64,000 bases of DNA, from NCBI GenBank assembly GCA_964646205.1, contig CAZYAZ010000011.1:1-64000 (forward strand), read 5' to 3'. This document shows, piece after piece, positions 8,625-17,317 of this stretch (within the stretch, counting starts at the first letter, position 1; each line of letters begins with the position of its first letter). A program made the translations under genes and the position numbers. The notes under the pieces are model-generated. The model did not search any database. It worked only from the letters and a program-made list of their open reading frames with translations, and was not told the DNA's origin. This stretch comes from UBA8437 sp964646205. Its GTDB lineage: Bacteria > Planctomycetota > Planctomycetia > Planctomycetales > Planctomycetaceae.

Positions 8625-9871
8625 TGTCCCAGGGTTTGGTGACGTCCCAGGAAGAGTTTGCGTCGGTGTGTGATGAGATTCGCACGGCAGGCATCGTGGC
8701 GATGGACACCGAGTTTGTGTCCGAGGGCTGTTACCGCCCGGAGTTGTGCCTGCTGCAATTGGCGGTTCCCGGTCGAGAGATCGTGGTCGATCCTTTGGCG
8801 GTCCCGGATCTCTCGGACTGGTGGCAGATCATGGCCGACGACGAGGTGACCGTGGTGGCTCACGCCGCTCGCCAGGAAGTTCGCTTTTGTCTGGACAATG
8901 TGGCCAGCCGGCCCGGCCGGCTGTGGGACGTGCAGATTGCCGAGGGGCTGAGAACACGCAGCTACCCGTTGAACCACGAACGCCTGGTCCACCGCGTGCT
9001 GGGCAAAAAAGTTCCCGGCACGCAGTCTCGCACCGACTGGCGGCGACGCCCATTGAGTGACAGGCAGGTCGACTACGCCCGGGACGATGTGCGTTTCTTG
9101 CTGGCCATTCATCAGAGACAACACCAGTCGTTGTCGTCCCTGGGACGGGAGACGTGGGCGGAAGCCGAATTCGAACGGATGATTGACGAGGTGGAGGCCG
9201 AGCGAGGCGAGGAGAGTTGGCGACGACTCTCGGGAATCAATCGGCTTGATCGGACCGGGTTGGCCGTCGCACGGGCCGTGTTCTGGTGGCGGGACCGGTG
9301 CGGCGAGGAACTCAACCAGCCGGTCCGTCGTGTGTTGCGTGATGACCTGTTGATCGACCTGGCCAAGCGAAAGCCCCGTACGGTCGAGGAGGTTCTGGCG
9401 ACCCGCGACATGACGCGTCGCAATTTCAAGCGGCATGCCGAGGAACTGGCGGCGACGGTGTGTGAAGTGCTGGCAGGTCCGGAGGCGGAGTATCCGGAAC
9501 GGGTTCGACGACGGGGCGAGATACACGACGACGATCACGTGCTGGGACAACTGTTGGCCATCGCGCTGGCCAATCGCTGTGCTGAACTGGACGTGGCCGT
9601 GGCGCTGGTCGGGACGAGTGACGAACTCAAGACACTGGTTCGCTGGCATGTGCATGGGGAGCAAGGTGGCGACACGCCACGCTTGTGCACGGGGTGGCGT
9701 GCCGAGGTCTGTGGTGACCTGTTGACCGATGTTCTCGACGGCAAGATCTCATTGAGAGTCACTCCCGACGGGGACACTCCGCTGGTGTTCGAACGGGGTG
9801 ATGCGAGTGGCACAGCGGAGACCGGGTCCGAATCAGATCCGGATGAGCCATCGTTTGGCCAAGGCCTGTAG
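8624..9871 (+). CDS. rnd: Ribonuclease D-like 3'-5' exonuclease
   Basis: 415 residues. DEDDy exonuclease domain followed by HRDC-type helical domains, as in RNase D, which trims tRNA precursors. Exo I is MDTEF (Asp28, Glu30). Exo III is YARDD (Tyr151, Asp155). The Exo II motif reads HAARQEVRF, with Glu85 where the family normally has Asp, a conservative change of a metal ligand. An HRDC-like region spans about 205-290, and a further helical C-terminal extension runs to 415. ATG at 8624 overlaps the mutM stop and has GGAGG upstream, which I prefer over an in-frame ATG at 8591 inside mutM. It ends four bases from the stop of the opposing gene. Confidence 0.88.
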   Translation: MSQGLVTSQEEFASVCDEIRTAGIVAMDTEFVSEGCYRPELCLLQLAVPGREIVVDPLAVPDLSDWWQIMADDEVTVVAHAARQEVRFCLDNVASRPGRLWDVQIAEGLRTRSYPLNHERLVHRVLGKKVPGTQSRTDWRRRPLSDRQVDYARDDVRFLLAIHQRQHQSLSSLGRETWAEAEFERMIDEVEAERGEESWRRLSGINRLDRTGLAVARAVFWWRDRCGEELNQPVRRVLRDDLLIDLAKRKPRTVEEVLATRDMTRRNFKRHAEELAATVCEVLAGPEAEYPERVRRRGEIHDDDHVLGQLLAIALANRCAELDVAVALVGTSDELKTLVRWHVHGEQGGDTPRLCTGWRAEVCGDLLTDVLDGKISLRVTPDGDTPLVFERGDASGTAETGSESDPDEPSFGQGL

Positions 9872-9875
9872 GAGG

Positions 9876-10613
9876 TTATGCCAACAGTGACCCGTCGTGG
9901 AGTGCCGAGGCGACCAGGACGGCGTCGACGCCCGCTGCCGCTGCCGCGGCGATGTCGTCATGGTTCCGGATGCCTCCGCCGGTGATCAGTTCGACCGCGT
10001 GGTGGCGGTTCCGGATCTGTTGGCACAGTTCCAGGGTCGGTGGTCCGCCGCCCGTGCCAACCCCGGCCAGGTCCAGCACGATCAGGCGTCTGACTCCCGC
10101 GGCGATTGCCGTTTCGGCCAGCCCCGTGGGAGTCGGGTCGGGCCAGTCGGACGGGTTGGTCATGGGTGTGCCGGCGGTCATGTCCAGGCTGAAGACCAGT
10201 CGGTCATCTCCCACCGTGTCGACGAGTTCGGAGAGCAATCCTGGCCCCGAGAGTGTTTCGAGTCCGGCGACGACCGATTCGACTCCCAACCGGATCAATT
10301 CGCTCGCCCGCCTGGAATCCTGCAACCCGGCGTCGACCAGCAATCGTCTTGGTCCGGCGGCGAGTTGTGTGACCGTGTCCCAGTCGGGCTGATCGTGCTG
10401 GATGGCATCGAGGTCAGCGAGATAGATCCGCTGGAGCCCGGGTTGACCAAGGAAGGCGTCGGCAACGTCCAGGGGCTTGGCCGAATCCACCAGGCAACTG
10501 GAAATGGGCCGGTACGACTCGCGTTGTCCCGCGATGCCCCGGACGATCTGTCCGTGCATCAGGTCGAGAACCGGGATGATCTCGATTGCCGGCGACGACG
10601 ACCTGGGGGTCAC
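9876..10613 (-). CDS. HisA/HisF-related TIM-barrel protein
   Basis: 245 residues with a HisA-like (beta/alpha)8 barrel: IIPVLDLMHGQIVRGIAG at the start, LVDAGLQ in the middle, LITGGGIRNHDDI and DAVLVASALHDG at the phosphate-binding end. The first motif departs from true HisA (usually AIDL..G..VRL) and YRPISS resembles the HisA-like subgroup (COG1411) that occurs in methanogens and in bacteria with tetrahydromethanopterin C1 chemistry, including planctomycetes. It is therefore probably not the histidine pathway isomerase; that assignment is inference. GTG start overlaps the kinase stop by four bases (GTGA), so the two genes are translationally coupled. Confidence 0.75.
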   Translation of the reverse strand: MTPRSSSPAIEIIPVLDLMHGQIVRGIAGQRESYRPISSCLVDSAKPLDVADAFLGQPGLQRIYLADLDAIQHDQPDWDTVTQLAAGPRRLLVDAGLQDSRRASELIRLGVESVVAGLETLSGPGLLSELVDTVGDDRLVFSLDMTAGTPMTNPSDWPDPTPTGLAETAIAAGVRRLIVLDLAGVGTGGGPPTLELCQQIRNRHHAVELITGGGIRNHDDIAAAAAAGVDAVLVASALHDGSLLA

Positions 10614-12352
10614 GGCGTTGCCTGTTGTTGCAGGGGGGAGTTGCCCGAGCGATGGAGTCCCACCTGTTGGCTGTCGGAACCGGGTGGGGTGTCATCGTTC
10701 GCCTCGACAGGGTCGGTGTGCTGGACGGGGATGCGGACGGTGAACTTGCTTCCCTTGCCGAACTCGCTGTCGAGTGAGACGCTCCCGCCGAGCAACCGGG
10801 CGAGTTCCTTGACGATCGAGAGTCCCAGCCCGGTGCCACCGTACTCGCGTGTCAATTGATCTTGCTGGCCGGGAGTTCCGCTTCCCTGCCGGAACTTTTC
10901 GAAAATGGCTTCCTGGTCGTCCAGGGGAATGCCGACTCCGTTGTCCTCGACCACCAGATCGATCTGTCGGGCGTCGTGTCTGAGTCCGTTGACTCGGACC
11001 CGGCCTCCCTCGGGTGTGAACTTGATCGCGTTGGAGAGCAGGTTGAGCAGAATCTGTTCGAGTTTCCCAATGTCCTGGAACAGGAGCGGGCATTGGGGAT
11101 CAACGGAAAAATCCAGATCGATGTTCTTTTTCTCGGCCAGCGGTGCCACCGAGTTGACCTGGCGTTCGACCAGGTCTCCGATCTGGAATTCGATCGCGTG
11201 CACCTCCATCCGCCCACTCTCGATTTTCGCCAGGTCCAGGACGTCGTTGATCATGGTCAGCAGGCTCTGTCCCGACGACCGGATATTGGAAACGTACCGA
11301 TTCTGGCGTTCGTCGAGGTTCTCGGCGACGGCGAGGACATCGCTGAAGCCGAGGATGCTGTTGAGTGGGGTTCGCAGTTCGTGGCTCATGGTGGCCAGGA
11401 ACTCGTTCTTGAGATTGTTCATCTCGTAGAGTCGCAGGTTGACCTGGGCCAGTTCATCGATCTTGCTGTCCAGGTCGATGTTGACGTCCTTGAGTTCCTC
11501 CTGGATGGTCACCAGGTGCCGCAGCATCCGGTTGAACGCGTGGCTGAGTTCCTCGAATTCGTCGCCGGTGCGAATCTCCGCTCGCAGTTCGAGATTGCCC
11601 TGGGCAATGGCGTCGCTGACTTTTTTGAGGTGCATGACCGGCTTGGTGATCACGTAGCGGACGATCAGGTAGATAGCCAGGATCGCCAGCACGACCTTGA
11701 CGAACTCGGCGGAGATCACGAACGCAAAGACGCGGTGGATCGAGGCCCGGGCCCGATCCAGTGGCATACTGATCTTGACCACTCCGATCAGGTCACCGAC
11801 CTGGAGTTCGCTGCCCTTTTCGAGGGACTGGTGACAGTCGATGCACGATTGCTTGGCGACGATCCCGGCGTAGAACTGGTATTCGTCTTGCGCGGCTGAT
11901 TCCTCGTCCTCGACCTCTCGGACGAGTTCGAGAGGTTCGTCGGGTGTTGTCCGCAGCATCCGTTTCAGTTCACGAGCAGCCTCGTAGCCCTTCGAGTCGA
12001 TGGGCCGATCGGTGGGCGAGGTGGCGGTCGACGGATCGGGGCTGAACAGTTGGTACTTGAAATCGATCAGGTCGACCGGCTGCATGTCCTCGGCCATTTT
12101 CTCGATTGTTCGAGAAAATTCCTGCTTCATCTCTTCGGGCTGATCCCACTTCCAGTGGTGAGCCAGGATGATTGGAGGAATCAGCTGGCGGGCCGCTTGC
12201 CGGTTGCCCTCCTTGACCAGTCCCGAGGTTTGCCACCAGTACAGCGCGAAGGTGATTGTTGCCAGGATGGTCAAGCCGAGTCCAAAGAGCACCAGGCTCT
12301 TCAACTCGAAGTTCGTCTCGCCCAGGAAGCGTTTTATCGCGCGGTAGGACAT
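10610..12352 (-). CDS. Membrane sensor histidine kinase with CXXCH (heme c-type) sensor domain
   Basis: 580 residues from the ATG at 12352. Membrane segment 19-40, periplasmic domain about 41-208 of the DUF3365/Tll0287-like kind containing CIDCH at 170-174, membrane segment 209-231, HAMP region 232-285, then HisKA with His324 (MSHELRTPL), N-box NLLSNAIKF near 437-445 and G boxes DNGVGIP and GGTGLGLSIV. The CXXCH motif predicts covalent heme and hence redox or gas sensing. An upstream in-frame GTG (12559) would add a Pro/Ser-rich segment lying in the divergent gene, so I reject it. No response regulator is adjacent. It is divergent from the LRR lipoprotein gene with 94 bp between starts, and co-transcribed with the HisA-like gene. 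Confidence 0.9.
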   Translation of the reverse strand: MSYRAIKRFLGETNFELKSLVLFGLGLTILATITFALYWWQTSGLVKEGNRQAARQLIPPIILAHHWKWDQPEEMKQEFSRTIEKMAEDMQPVDLIDFKYQLFSPDPSTATSPTDRPIDSKGYEAARELKRMLRTTPDEPLELVREVEDEESAAQDEYQFYAGIVAKQSCIDCHQSLEKGSELQVGDLIGVVKISMPLDRARASIHRVFAFVISAEFVKVVLAILAIYLIVRYVITKPVMHLKKVSDAIAQGNLELRAEIRTGDEFEELSHAFNRMLRHLVTIQEELKDVNIDLDSKIDELAQVNLRLYEMNNLKNEFLATMSHELRTPLNSILGFSDVLAVAENLDERQNRYVSNIRSSGQSLLTMINDVLDLAKIESGRMEVHAIEFQIGDLVERQVNSVAPLAEKKNIDLDFSVDPQCPLLFQDIGKLEQILLNLLSNAIKFTPEGGRVRVNGLRHDARQIDLVVEDNGVGIPLDDQEAIFEKFRQGSGTPGQQDQLTREYGGTGLGLSIVKELARLLGGSVSLDSEFGKGSKFTVRIPVQHTDPVEANDDTPPGSDSQQVGLHRSGNSPLQQQATP

Positions 12353-12446
12353 CCTCGCTATACTACACCAACCCGCGAGCGACGAGGATAGTGGGTTGAG
12401 GTGACCCGGCGGTGAGACCGTCGGTTTTTGTTGAGGAGGTGAGCTG

Positions 12447-13250
12447 GTGCGAATGGCTGTCTTGTCGATCCTGCTGTTGCTGACGGCCGGCTGCGACAAC
12501 GATTCCGGTGGCCCTGGTGGCGTGACGGAGAAAACCGCAGCCGGAGCAGGGACTGACACGGCCAGCGTGGGACAACTGTTGCCCAGCCGGACGGCTCACG
12601 CGCAGGCTGCCACCGTCACGGCTCTGCGCCGGGCGGGCTGGAAAGTGGAAACCAATGGCCTCGAGGAGGCGGTGATCGCGATTCTGGAGGACGGTGAGAT
12701 CGGATTGGAGAGTGGACGCCGGCTGTCCGGGCTCGAGACACTCGAGCAGGTTCGTCTCTGGAACTGTCCTGATGCCGACGACGCGTTTGTCGAACGAGTG
12801 GCCGGGTTGGCGAAACTCCGGGTATTGGTGATACGGGGTGGACGGTTGACTGACGGGTGTTTCGAAAGGCTGTTGGCTGCAGAAGCACTTGAATCACTGA
12901 ATCTGGGAAATATGTCGGGCGTGACAGGCCGTGGTGTTGCAGGCCTGTTGGCTCGGGGGCGGATCAAGCGTTTGTATCTGGACCACACGAGTGTGAGTGA
13001 CGAGGTGATTGCGGACTGGCCGGTCGAGAATTCACTCCAGATGCTCAACCTGAACCACACACATCTCGGCATGGTTGCGGCCGAGACGTTGCAAGAGTTC
13101 TCAACTCTGAAAAGCGCATTCGTGGTTCAGGCTGGGCTCTCGGCCGATGCCGTGGCGGCATGGCGAACGGCTCGACCCGGTTGCCTGGTCTACGACGGTC
13201 GCGAGCGGCCCGATGGCACTCGAGAGAGACCGGCTGTCGAATCGCCCTAG
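12447..13250 (+). CDS. Leucine-rich-repeat lipoprotein
   Basis: 267 residues. The N-terminus is a lipoprotein signal (LLLLTAGC, Cys16 as the lipidated residue). After a Gly/Thr-rich linker come about five LRR-like units (residues 90-225; for example LETLEQVRLWNC, LAKLRVLVIRGG, ALESLNLGN, RIKRLYLDHT, LQMLNLNHT). Planctomycetes carry many such exported LRR proteins of unknown purpose; a binding role is inferred. The GTG at 12447 has AGGAGG seven bases upstream and is preferred to the ATG six bases further on. Its stop codon interlocks with that of the LOG-family gene in a shared CTAG. Confidence 0.78.
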   Translation: MRMAVLSILLLLTAGCDNDSGGPGGVTEKTAAGAGTDTASVGQLLPSRTAHAQAATVTALRRAGWKVETNGLEEAVIAILEDGEIGLESGRRLSGLETLEQVRLWNCPDADDAFVERVAGLAKLRVLVIRGGRLTDGCFERLLAAEALESLNLGNMSGVTGRGVAGLLARGRIKRLYLDHTSVSDEVIADWPVENSLQMLNLNHTHLGMVAAETLQEFSTLKSAFVVQAGLSADAVAAWRTARPGCLVYDGRERPDGTRERPAVESP

Positions 13251-13260
13251 GCCGATTCGA
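13237..13260. repeat. 8-bp inverted repeat centred on two opposing stop codons
   Basis: TCGAATCG (13237-13244), loop CCCTAGGC, CGATTCGA (13253-13260). The CTAG in the loop (13247-13250) carries the TAG stops of both convergent genes. There is no T-tract on either side. Confidence 0.8.
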
Positions 13261-14299
13261 TCACTCCCAGGGTGTCATTGATCAGGTCGACCATCTGCCG
13301 GAGTCGTCCGGCGCTCCGCCTGTTGAAGTGGAACGCGAGCCGCGGCAGGTGTCGGAGGTGCCGGTCGTCGGCCTCGAGCCGGTTCATCTGTGTCATCTCG
13401 ATCCGGCCACTTTCCACGATGTCGGAGAACTCGTCGTTGAGTCGCTCGATGAAGGCGTCGTCGGGCGCGAAGTGCAGCCTCAGTACCAGCTTGCCTCGCA
13501 CATATCTCATGCTGTTGTAGACGCTGTAAAACGTCATGATCTCCTCGGTGGCCTCCTCGACACTGTTGGTCAGTGTGAACAGCGAGAGGTCTTCCGGAGA
13601 GATGAGCTGGTGGCTCAGCAGTTGGTCGCGGACGAAGTCGAGCCACTGTTTCCAGTAACTGCTGCCGGGTGGGTCGATCAGTACGATCGGCATCAGGTCC
13701 CGTTTGCCGGTCTGGACCAGGGTCAGGGTTTCAAAGGCCTCGTCCTGTGTGCCGAACCCACCGGGGAACAGCACCACGGAGTGGACTTCCTTGATGAACA
13801 TCAACTTTCGTGTGAAGAAGTACTTGAAGTTGACCAGCTTGCGATCACCGGCGATGACTGGATTGGCGTCCTGTTCGAAGGGCAGCATGATGTTGGCGCC
13901 CATGGCGCGTGTCCGTCCACACCCCTCGTGGGCACCTTCCATGATGCCTCCGCCGGCACCGGTTAACACCATCCAGCCCTCCTCGGCCATGCGTCGGCCG
14001 AAATCGACAGACTGGAGGTAACTGGGGTCGTCGTGCGGTGTGCGGGCGCTGCCGAAGACGCTGACTTTTCGCTGGCGGCGGAAGGGGGCAAAGACCTTGA
14101 AGGCGTACCGCAGTTCCAGCAGGGCTCGGCTGAGGATCTTGAGATCGCCGCGGGACGCTTTGTCCTGCTTGAGACCGTCGGCGGTCTGCTTGATCTGGTC
14201 GATCAGTGTCGGGTGACGAGTGAGAACCGAGTCGTGCTCGGTGAACATCACATCCGATTCGGACAGGTCCGGTGCCGCGCGTCGTCGTTTCTTCGCCAT
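13247..14299 (-). CDS. LOG-family nucleotide 5'-monophosphate phosphoribohydrolase-like protein
   Basis: 350 residues. The central Rossmann-like region (about 80-240) has VSVFGSART, TGAGGGIMEGAHEG and the signature PGGFGTQDE, marks of the LOG / 'lysine decarboxylase-like' family that cleaves nucleoside monophosphates such as AMP or cytokinin nucleotides. The protein is longer than typical LOG proteins (about 180-200 residues), with an N-terminal helical part (1-78) and a C-terminal extension (about 260-350), as in the longer bacterial PpnN-like and unassigned members. The substrate cannot be read from the sequence. It lies upstream of the STAS and sdh genes in transcription direction terms, that is, it is the last gene of that leftward run. 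Confidence 0.82.
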   Translation of the reverse strand: MAKKRRRAAPDLSESDVMFTEHDSVLTRHPTLIDQIKQTADGLKQDKASRGDLKILSRALLELRYAFKVFAPFRRQRKVSVFGSARTPHDDPSYLQSVDFGRRMAEEGWMVLTGAGGGIMEGAHEGCGRTRAMGANIMLPFEQDANPVIAGDRKLVNFKYFFTRKLMFIKEVHSVVLFPGGFGTQDEAFETLTLVQTGKRDLMPIVLIDPPGSSYWKQWLDFVRDQLLSHQLISPEDLSLFTLTNSVEEATEEIMTFYSVYNSMRYVRGKLVLRLHFAPDDAFIERLNDEFSDIVESGRIEMTQMNRLEADDRHLRHLPRLAFHFNRRSAGRLRQMVDLINDTLGVIESA

Positions 14300-14307
14300 G
14301 GCGTTTC

Positions 14308-14673
14308 TTAGCCAGCCAACGCTTCAATCGCCTGTTCACGCGAGGGGTAGATGGCCCACAGCGTGTCGAGTGCCGTCACCCGCAGCAGTTCCTCGGCCAT
14401 GTCACTGGCCCCGCACAGTACCAGTTCGCCACCGAGCGGCTTGACGGCCTTGTGGCAGCGGAGCATCAACGAGAGGAACACGCTGCCGAAGTAGCTGACC
14501 TCGCTGAGATCGAAGATCACCAGCGGGACATCAGTTTCACCCAGTGGTGCCATCACGATCTCGGCCGCCTGCTCGATCAGGTCCCATTTCATGGACTCGA
14601 TGTCGCCACCGGGAATGACCACCAGCGTGCCGCTGTGCCATTCGATCCGAAAATCCTGGTTTGAGTCAGACAT
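14308..14673 (-). CDS. STAS-domain anti-sigma factor antagonist
   Basis: 121 residues, a single STAS domain like SpoIIAA/RsbV. FDLSEVSYFGSVFLSLML holds the expected phosphorylation loop, with Ser64 in the position of the regulated serine, although the usual Asp before it is Gly. Such proteins bind an anti-sigma kinase in partner-switching control of stress or envelope functions; no kinase or sigma gene is adjacent. The ATG at 14673 is chosen; an upstream TTG at 14709 would overlap sdhB. It lies between sdhB and the LOG-family gene in a leftward operon-like run. Confidence 0.85.
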   Translation of the reverse strand: MSDSNQDFRIEWHSGTLVVIPGGDIESMKWDLIEQAAEIVMAPLGETDVPLVIFDLSEVSYFGSVFLSLMLRCHKAVKPLGGELVLCGASDMAEELLRVTALDTLWAIYPSREQAIEALAG

Positions 14674-14705
14674 CTTTGTTTCTTTCACTTTCCCGAATGC
14701 CGCTT

Positions 14706-15452
14706 TCAACGGCCAGTCAGTTTGCGCCAGATCCAGGTCACCGGATCGTAGTACCGATCCACGACCCGTTCCTTGAGCGGGATAATCGCATTGTCAGTGA
14801 TTGCAATCGATTCGGGGCAGACCTCGGTGCAGCACTTGGTGATGTTGCAGTAGCCGATGCCGTATTCGTCCTTGGCTTGTTCGAGCCGGTCGCCGTCGTC
14901 GACGGGGTTCATTTCCAGTGACGCCAGCCTCACCAGGAATCTCGGCCCGATGAACTCGTCCTTCCGATCGTGGTCTCGCAGCACGTGGCAGACATTCTGG
15001 CACAGGAAGCACTCGATGCACTTGCGGAATTCCTGTACCCGGTCGGCTTCCCGTTGTGTGAACAGCCAGTCGGTGTCCTGCTTGGGCTGCAGTTGACCGA
15101 TTTTCTTGTTTTGTTCGAAGTTCCACGAGACGTCGCAGACAAGATCCTTGATGACCGGGAACGTCTTGAGTGGTCTCAGGGTGATTTTTTCGCCGGGTTC
15201 GTAATTGTCCAGGCGATCCATGCACATCAGTTTCGGATGTCCGTTGACCTCTCCGCTGCAGGATCCGCACTTGCCGGCCTTGCAGTTCCAGCGGCAGCCC
15301 AGGTCAGGGGCGTGCTGGGCCTGGACACCGTGGACGGCGTCCAGCACCACCATGCCCTCCTGCACCTCGACGGTGTACTCATTCATCGTTCCGCCATCGT
15401 CATCGCCGCGGAAGATCTCGAGCGTCACCTTCTGGGTTTTCGCCTCTACCAT
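14706..15452 (-). CDS. sdhB: Succinate dehydrogenase/fumarate reductase iron-sulfur subunit
   Basis: 248 residues. Carries electrons from the flavoprotein to quinone. The 2Fe-2S ligands are Cys57, Cys62, Cys65 and Cys77 (C-x4-C-x2-C-x11-C). The 4Fe-4S ligands are Cys145/148/151 with Cys212. The 3Fe-4S ligands come from Cys155, Cys202 and Cys208 within CQNVC and CNITKCCTEVC. Start: the ATG at 15452 has AAGGA seven bases upstream; a TTG at 15470 overlapping the sdhA stop is possible. It is the third gene of the sdhC-sdhA-sdhB order. Confidence 0.93.
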   Translation of the reverse strand: MVEAKTQKVTLEIFRGDDDGGTMNEYTVEVQEGMVVLDAVHGVQAQHAPDLGCRWNCKAGKCGSCSGEVNGHPKLMCMDRLDNYEPGEKITLRPLKTFPVIKDLVCDVSWNFEQNKKIGQLQPKQDTDWLFTQREADRVQEFRKCIECFLCQNVCHVLRDHDRKDEFIGPRFLVRLASLEMNPVDDGDRLEQAKDEYGIGYCNITKCCTEVCPESIAITDNAIIPLKERVVDRYYDPVTWIWRKLTGR

Positions 15453-15466
15453 TGGGGTGTCCTTGG

Positions 15467-17281
15467 TCAATCCTTGATCAGTTCTTTGAGTTCCTCGGGC
15501 ATTTCCGGCAGGGGCTCGGCTCGCACCTCGACACTGCCGTCCTCGGCCTGCCGCGCGACCAGGTTCTGCTTGCCCCAGGTCACGTCATCGGTATCGGGAT
15601 AGTCCTCGCGGGTGTGTGCCCCACGACTCTCCTGCCGCAACAGTGCCGACCGGGTGACAGCCTCGGAGATGTCGAGCATGTTCTCGAGATCCAGGGCGAG
15701 ATGCCAGCCGGGGTTGAAGCCGATGTTGCCACCGATTCGTACCGTGGCGGCCCGTTCTCGCAAGGCCGTCAGGGCCTCGAGTGCCTCGACCAGATCTTCC
15801 TCGGTCCTCACGATTCCGACCTTGTCCTGCATCATCAACCGCAGGTCCTCATGAATCGTGTAGGGGTTTTCGCCCTGTTCACGGTGGAACGGTGCGAGCA
15901 TCGTCTCGGCCTGCCGTTCCACCTCTTCGGCGTCGACATCCGACATGGCCTCGCGGTCCTTGGCGTGTTGGGCCGCGTATTCACCGGCACGCTTGCCGAA
16001 GACGATGAGATCGGAGAGGGAATTGCCGCCCAGCCGGTTGGCACCGTGCATGCCTCCAGCAACCTCACCGGCGGCGAACAGGCCCGGCACGCTGGTTTCC
16101 TGGCTATCGGAGTCGACTCGGACCCCACCCATCGTGTAATGGCAGGTCGGGCCGACCTCCATTGGATCGGTGGTGATATCGACGTTGGCCAGTTCCTTGA
16201 ACTGGTGGTACATCGACGGCAACTTCCGTTTGATGGCCTCGGGACTGCGTTTGCTGGCGATGTCCAGGAACACACCGCCGTGCGGTGATCCGCGTCCGGC
16301 ACGGACCTCGCGACGGATGGCCCGGGCCACGACATCGCGGGTGAGCAATTCCGGCGGGCGACGGGCATCGGGTCGCTCGTCGGCGACAACGGCATCGACC
16401 CAGCGGGTGGCCTCTTCCTCGGTCTCGGCGTATTCCCCCTGGAACATCTCGGGGATGTTGTCGAACATGAATCGTTCGCCATCGCTGTTCTTCAGCACCC
16501 CCCCCTCACCGCGGACACCCTCGGTGATCAGCGTTCCCTTGACGCTTGGCGGCCAGACCATCCCGGTGGGGTGGAACTGGACGAACTCGCTGTCAATCAG
16601 TTCCGCTCCGGCCCACATTGCCAGCGCGTGTCCATCGGCGGTGTATTCCCAACTGTTGGAGGTGATGTCCCAGCAACGGCCGATACCGCCGGTTGCCAGC
16701 ACGATGGACTTGCCGCGGAAGATCACGAATCGGCCGCTTTCTCTCCAGTATCCCAGTGCGCCGGCAACATGTCCGTCGTCGTCGGTCAGGATGTGCCGGA
16801 CGGTGGCTTCCATGAAGACGTCGATGCCCTGGTGCACGCCCTGGTCCTGCAGCGTACGAATCATCTCGAGGCCGGTGCGGTCACCGACGTGAGCCAGTCG
16901 CGGGTAGGTGTGTCCGCCGAAGTTTCGCTGGTTGATGCCACCGACGCGGGTTCGGTCAAACACCGCACCCCACTCCTGCAACTCCCGCACTCGCTCGGGA
17001 GCTTCCTGCGCGTGGAGTTCGGCCATGCGGTACTGGTTGAGATACTTGCCGCCCTTCATGGTGTCGCGGAAGTGTGTTTGCCAGCTGTCGCGGTTGTCGG
17101 CACTGGCCAGGGCGGCGGCGACACCCCCCTCGGCCATCACCGTGTGCGCTTTGCCCAGCAGTGACTTGCACACCAGTGCGGTGCGGGCGCCTGCCGATGA
17201 TGCCTCGATGGCCGCTCGTAAGCCGGCACCACCGGCTCCGATTACCACCACGTCGTGTTCGTAGGTTTCGTACTTGTCCAT
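15467..17281 (-). CDS. sdhA: Succinate dehydrogenase/fumarate reductase flavoprotein subunit
   Basis: 604 residues. Oxidises succinate to fumarate (or the reverse) with covalently bound FAD. Rossmann motif GAGGAG at 15-20; His46 in KAHTVMAEGG is the expected FAD-linking histidine; FHPTGM and RGEGG line the active site; GEVAGGMHGANRLGGNSL is the conserved C-terminal FAD segment. The length and motifs fit the soluble SdhA/FrdA family. The gene is 36 bp downstream of the membrane subunit and abuts sdhB, forming one operon of the TCA cycle/respiratory chain. Confidence 0.95.
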   Translation of the reverse strand: MDKYETYEHDVVVIGAGGAGLRAAIEASSAGARTALVCKSLLGKAHTVMAEGGVAAALASADNRDSWQTHFRDTMKGGKYLNQYRMAELHAQEAPERVRELQEWGAVFDRTRVGGINQRNFGGHTYPRLAHVGDRTGLEMIRTLQDQGVHQGIDVFMEATVRHILTDDDGHVAGALGYWRESGRFVIFRGKSIVLATGGIGRCWDITSNSWEYTADGHALAMWAGAELIDSEFVQFHPTGMVWPPSVKGTLITEGVRGEGGVLKNSDGERFMFDNIPEMFQGEYAETEEEATRWVDAVVADERPDARRPPELLTRDVVARAIRREVRAGRGSPHGGVFLDIASKRSPEAIKRKLPSMYHQFKELANVDITTDPMEVGPTCHYTMGGVRVDSDSQETSVPGLFAAGEVAGGMHGANRLGGNSLSDLIVFGKRAGEYAAQHAKDREAMSDVDAEEVERQAETMLAPFHREQGENPYTIHEDLRLMMQDKVGIVRTEEDLVEALEALTALRERAATVRIGGNIGFNPGWHLALDLENMLDISEAVTRSALLRQESRGAHTREDYPDTDDVTWGKQNLVARQAEDGSVEVRAEPLPEMPEELKELIKD

Positions 17282-17317
17282 CGGTGCCGTCTGTAGAATG
17301 TCGATCGGGATGAGTGT

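Noticed and set aside
12353..12559. N-terminal extension of the histidine kinase
   Set aside because: It is a Pro/Ser-rich stretch that overlaps the divergent lipoprotein gene and lies before the first membrane segment.
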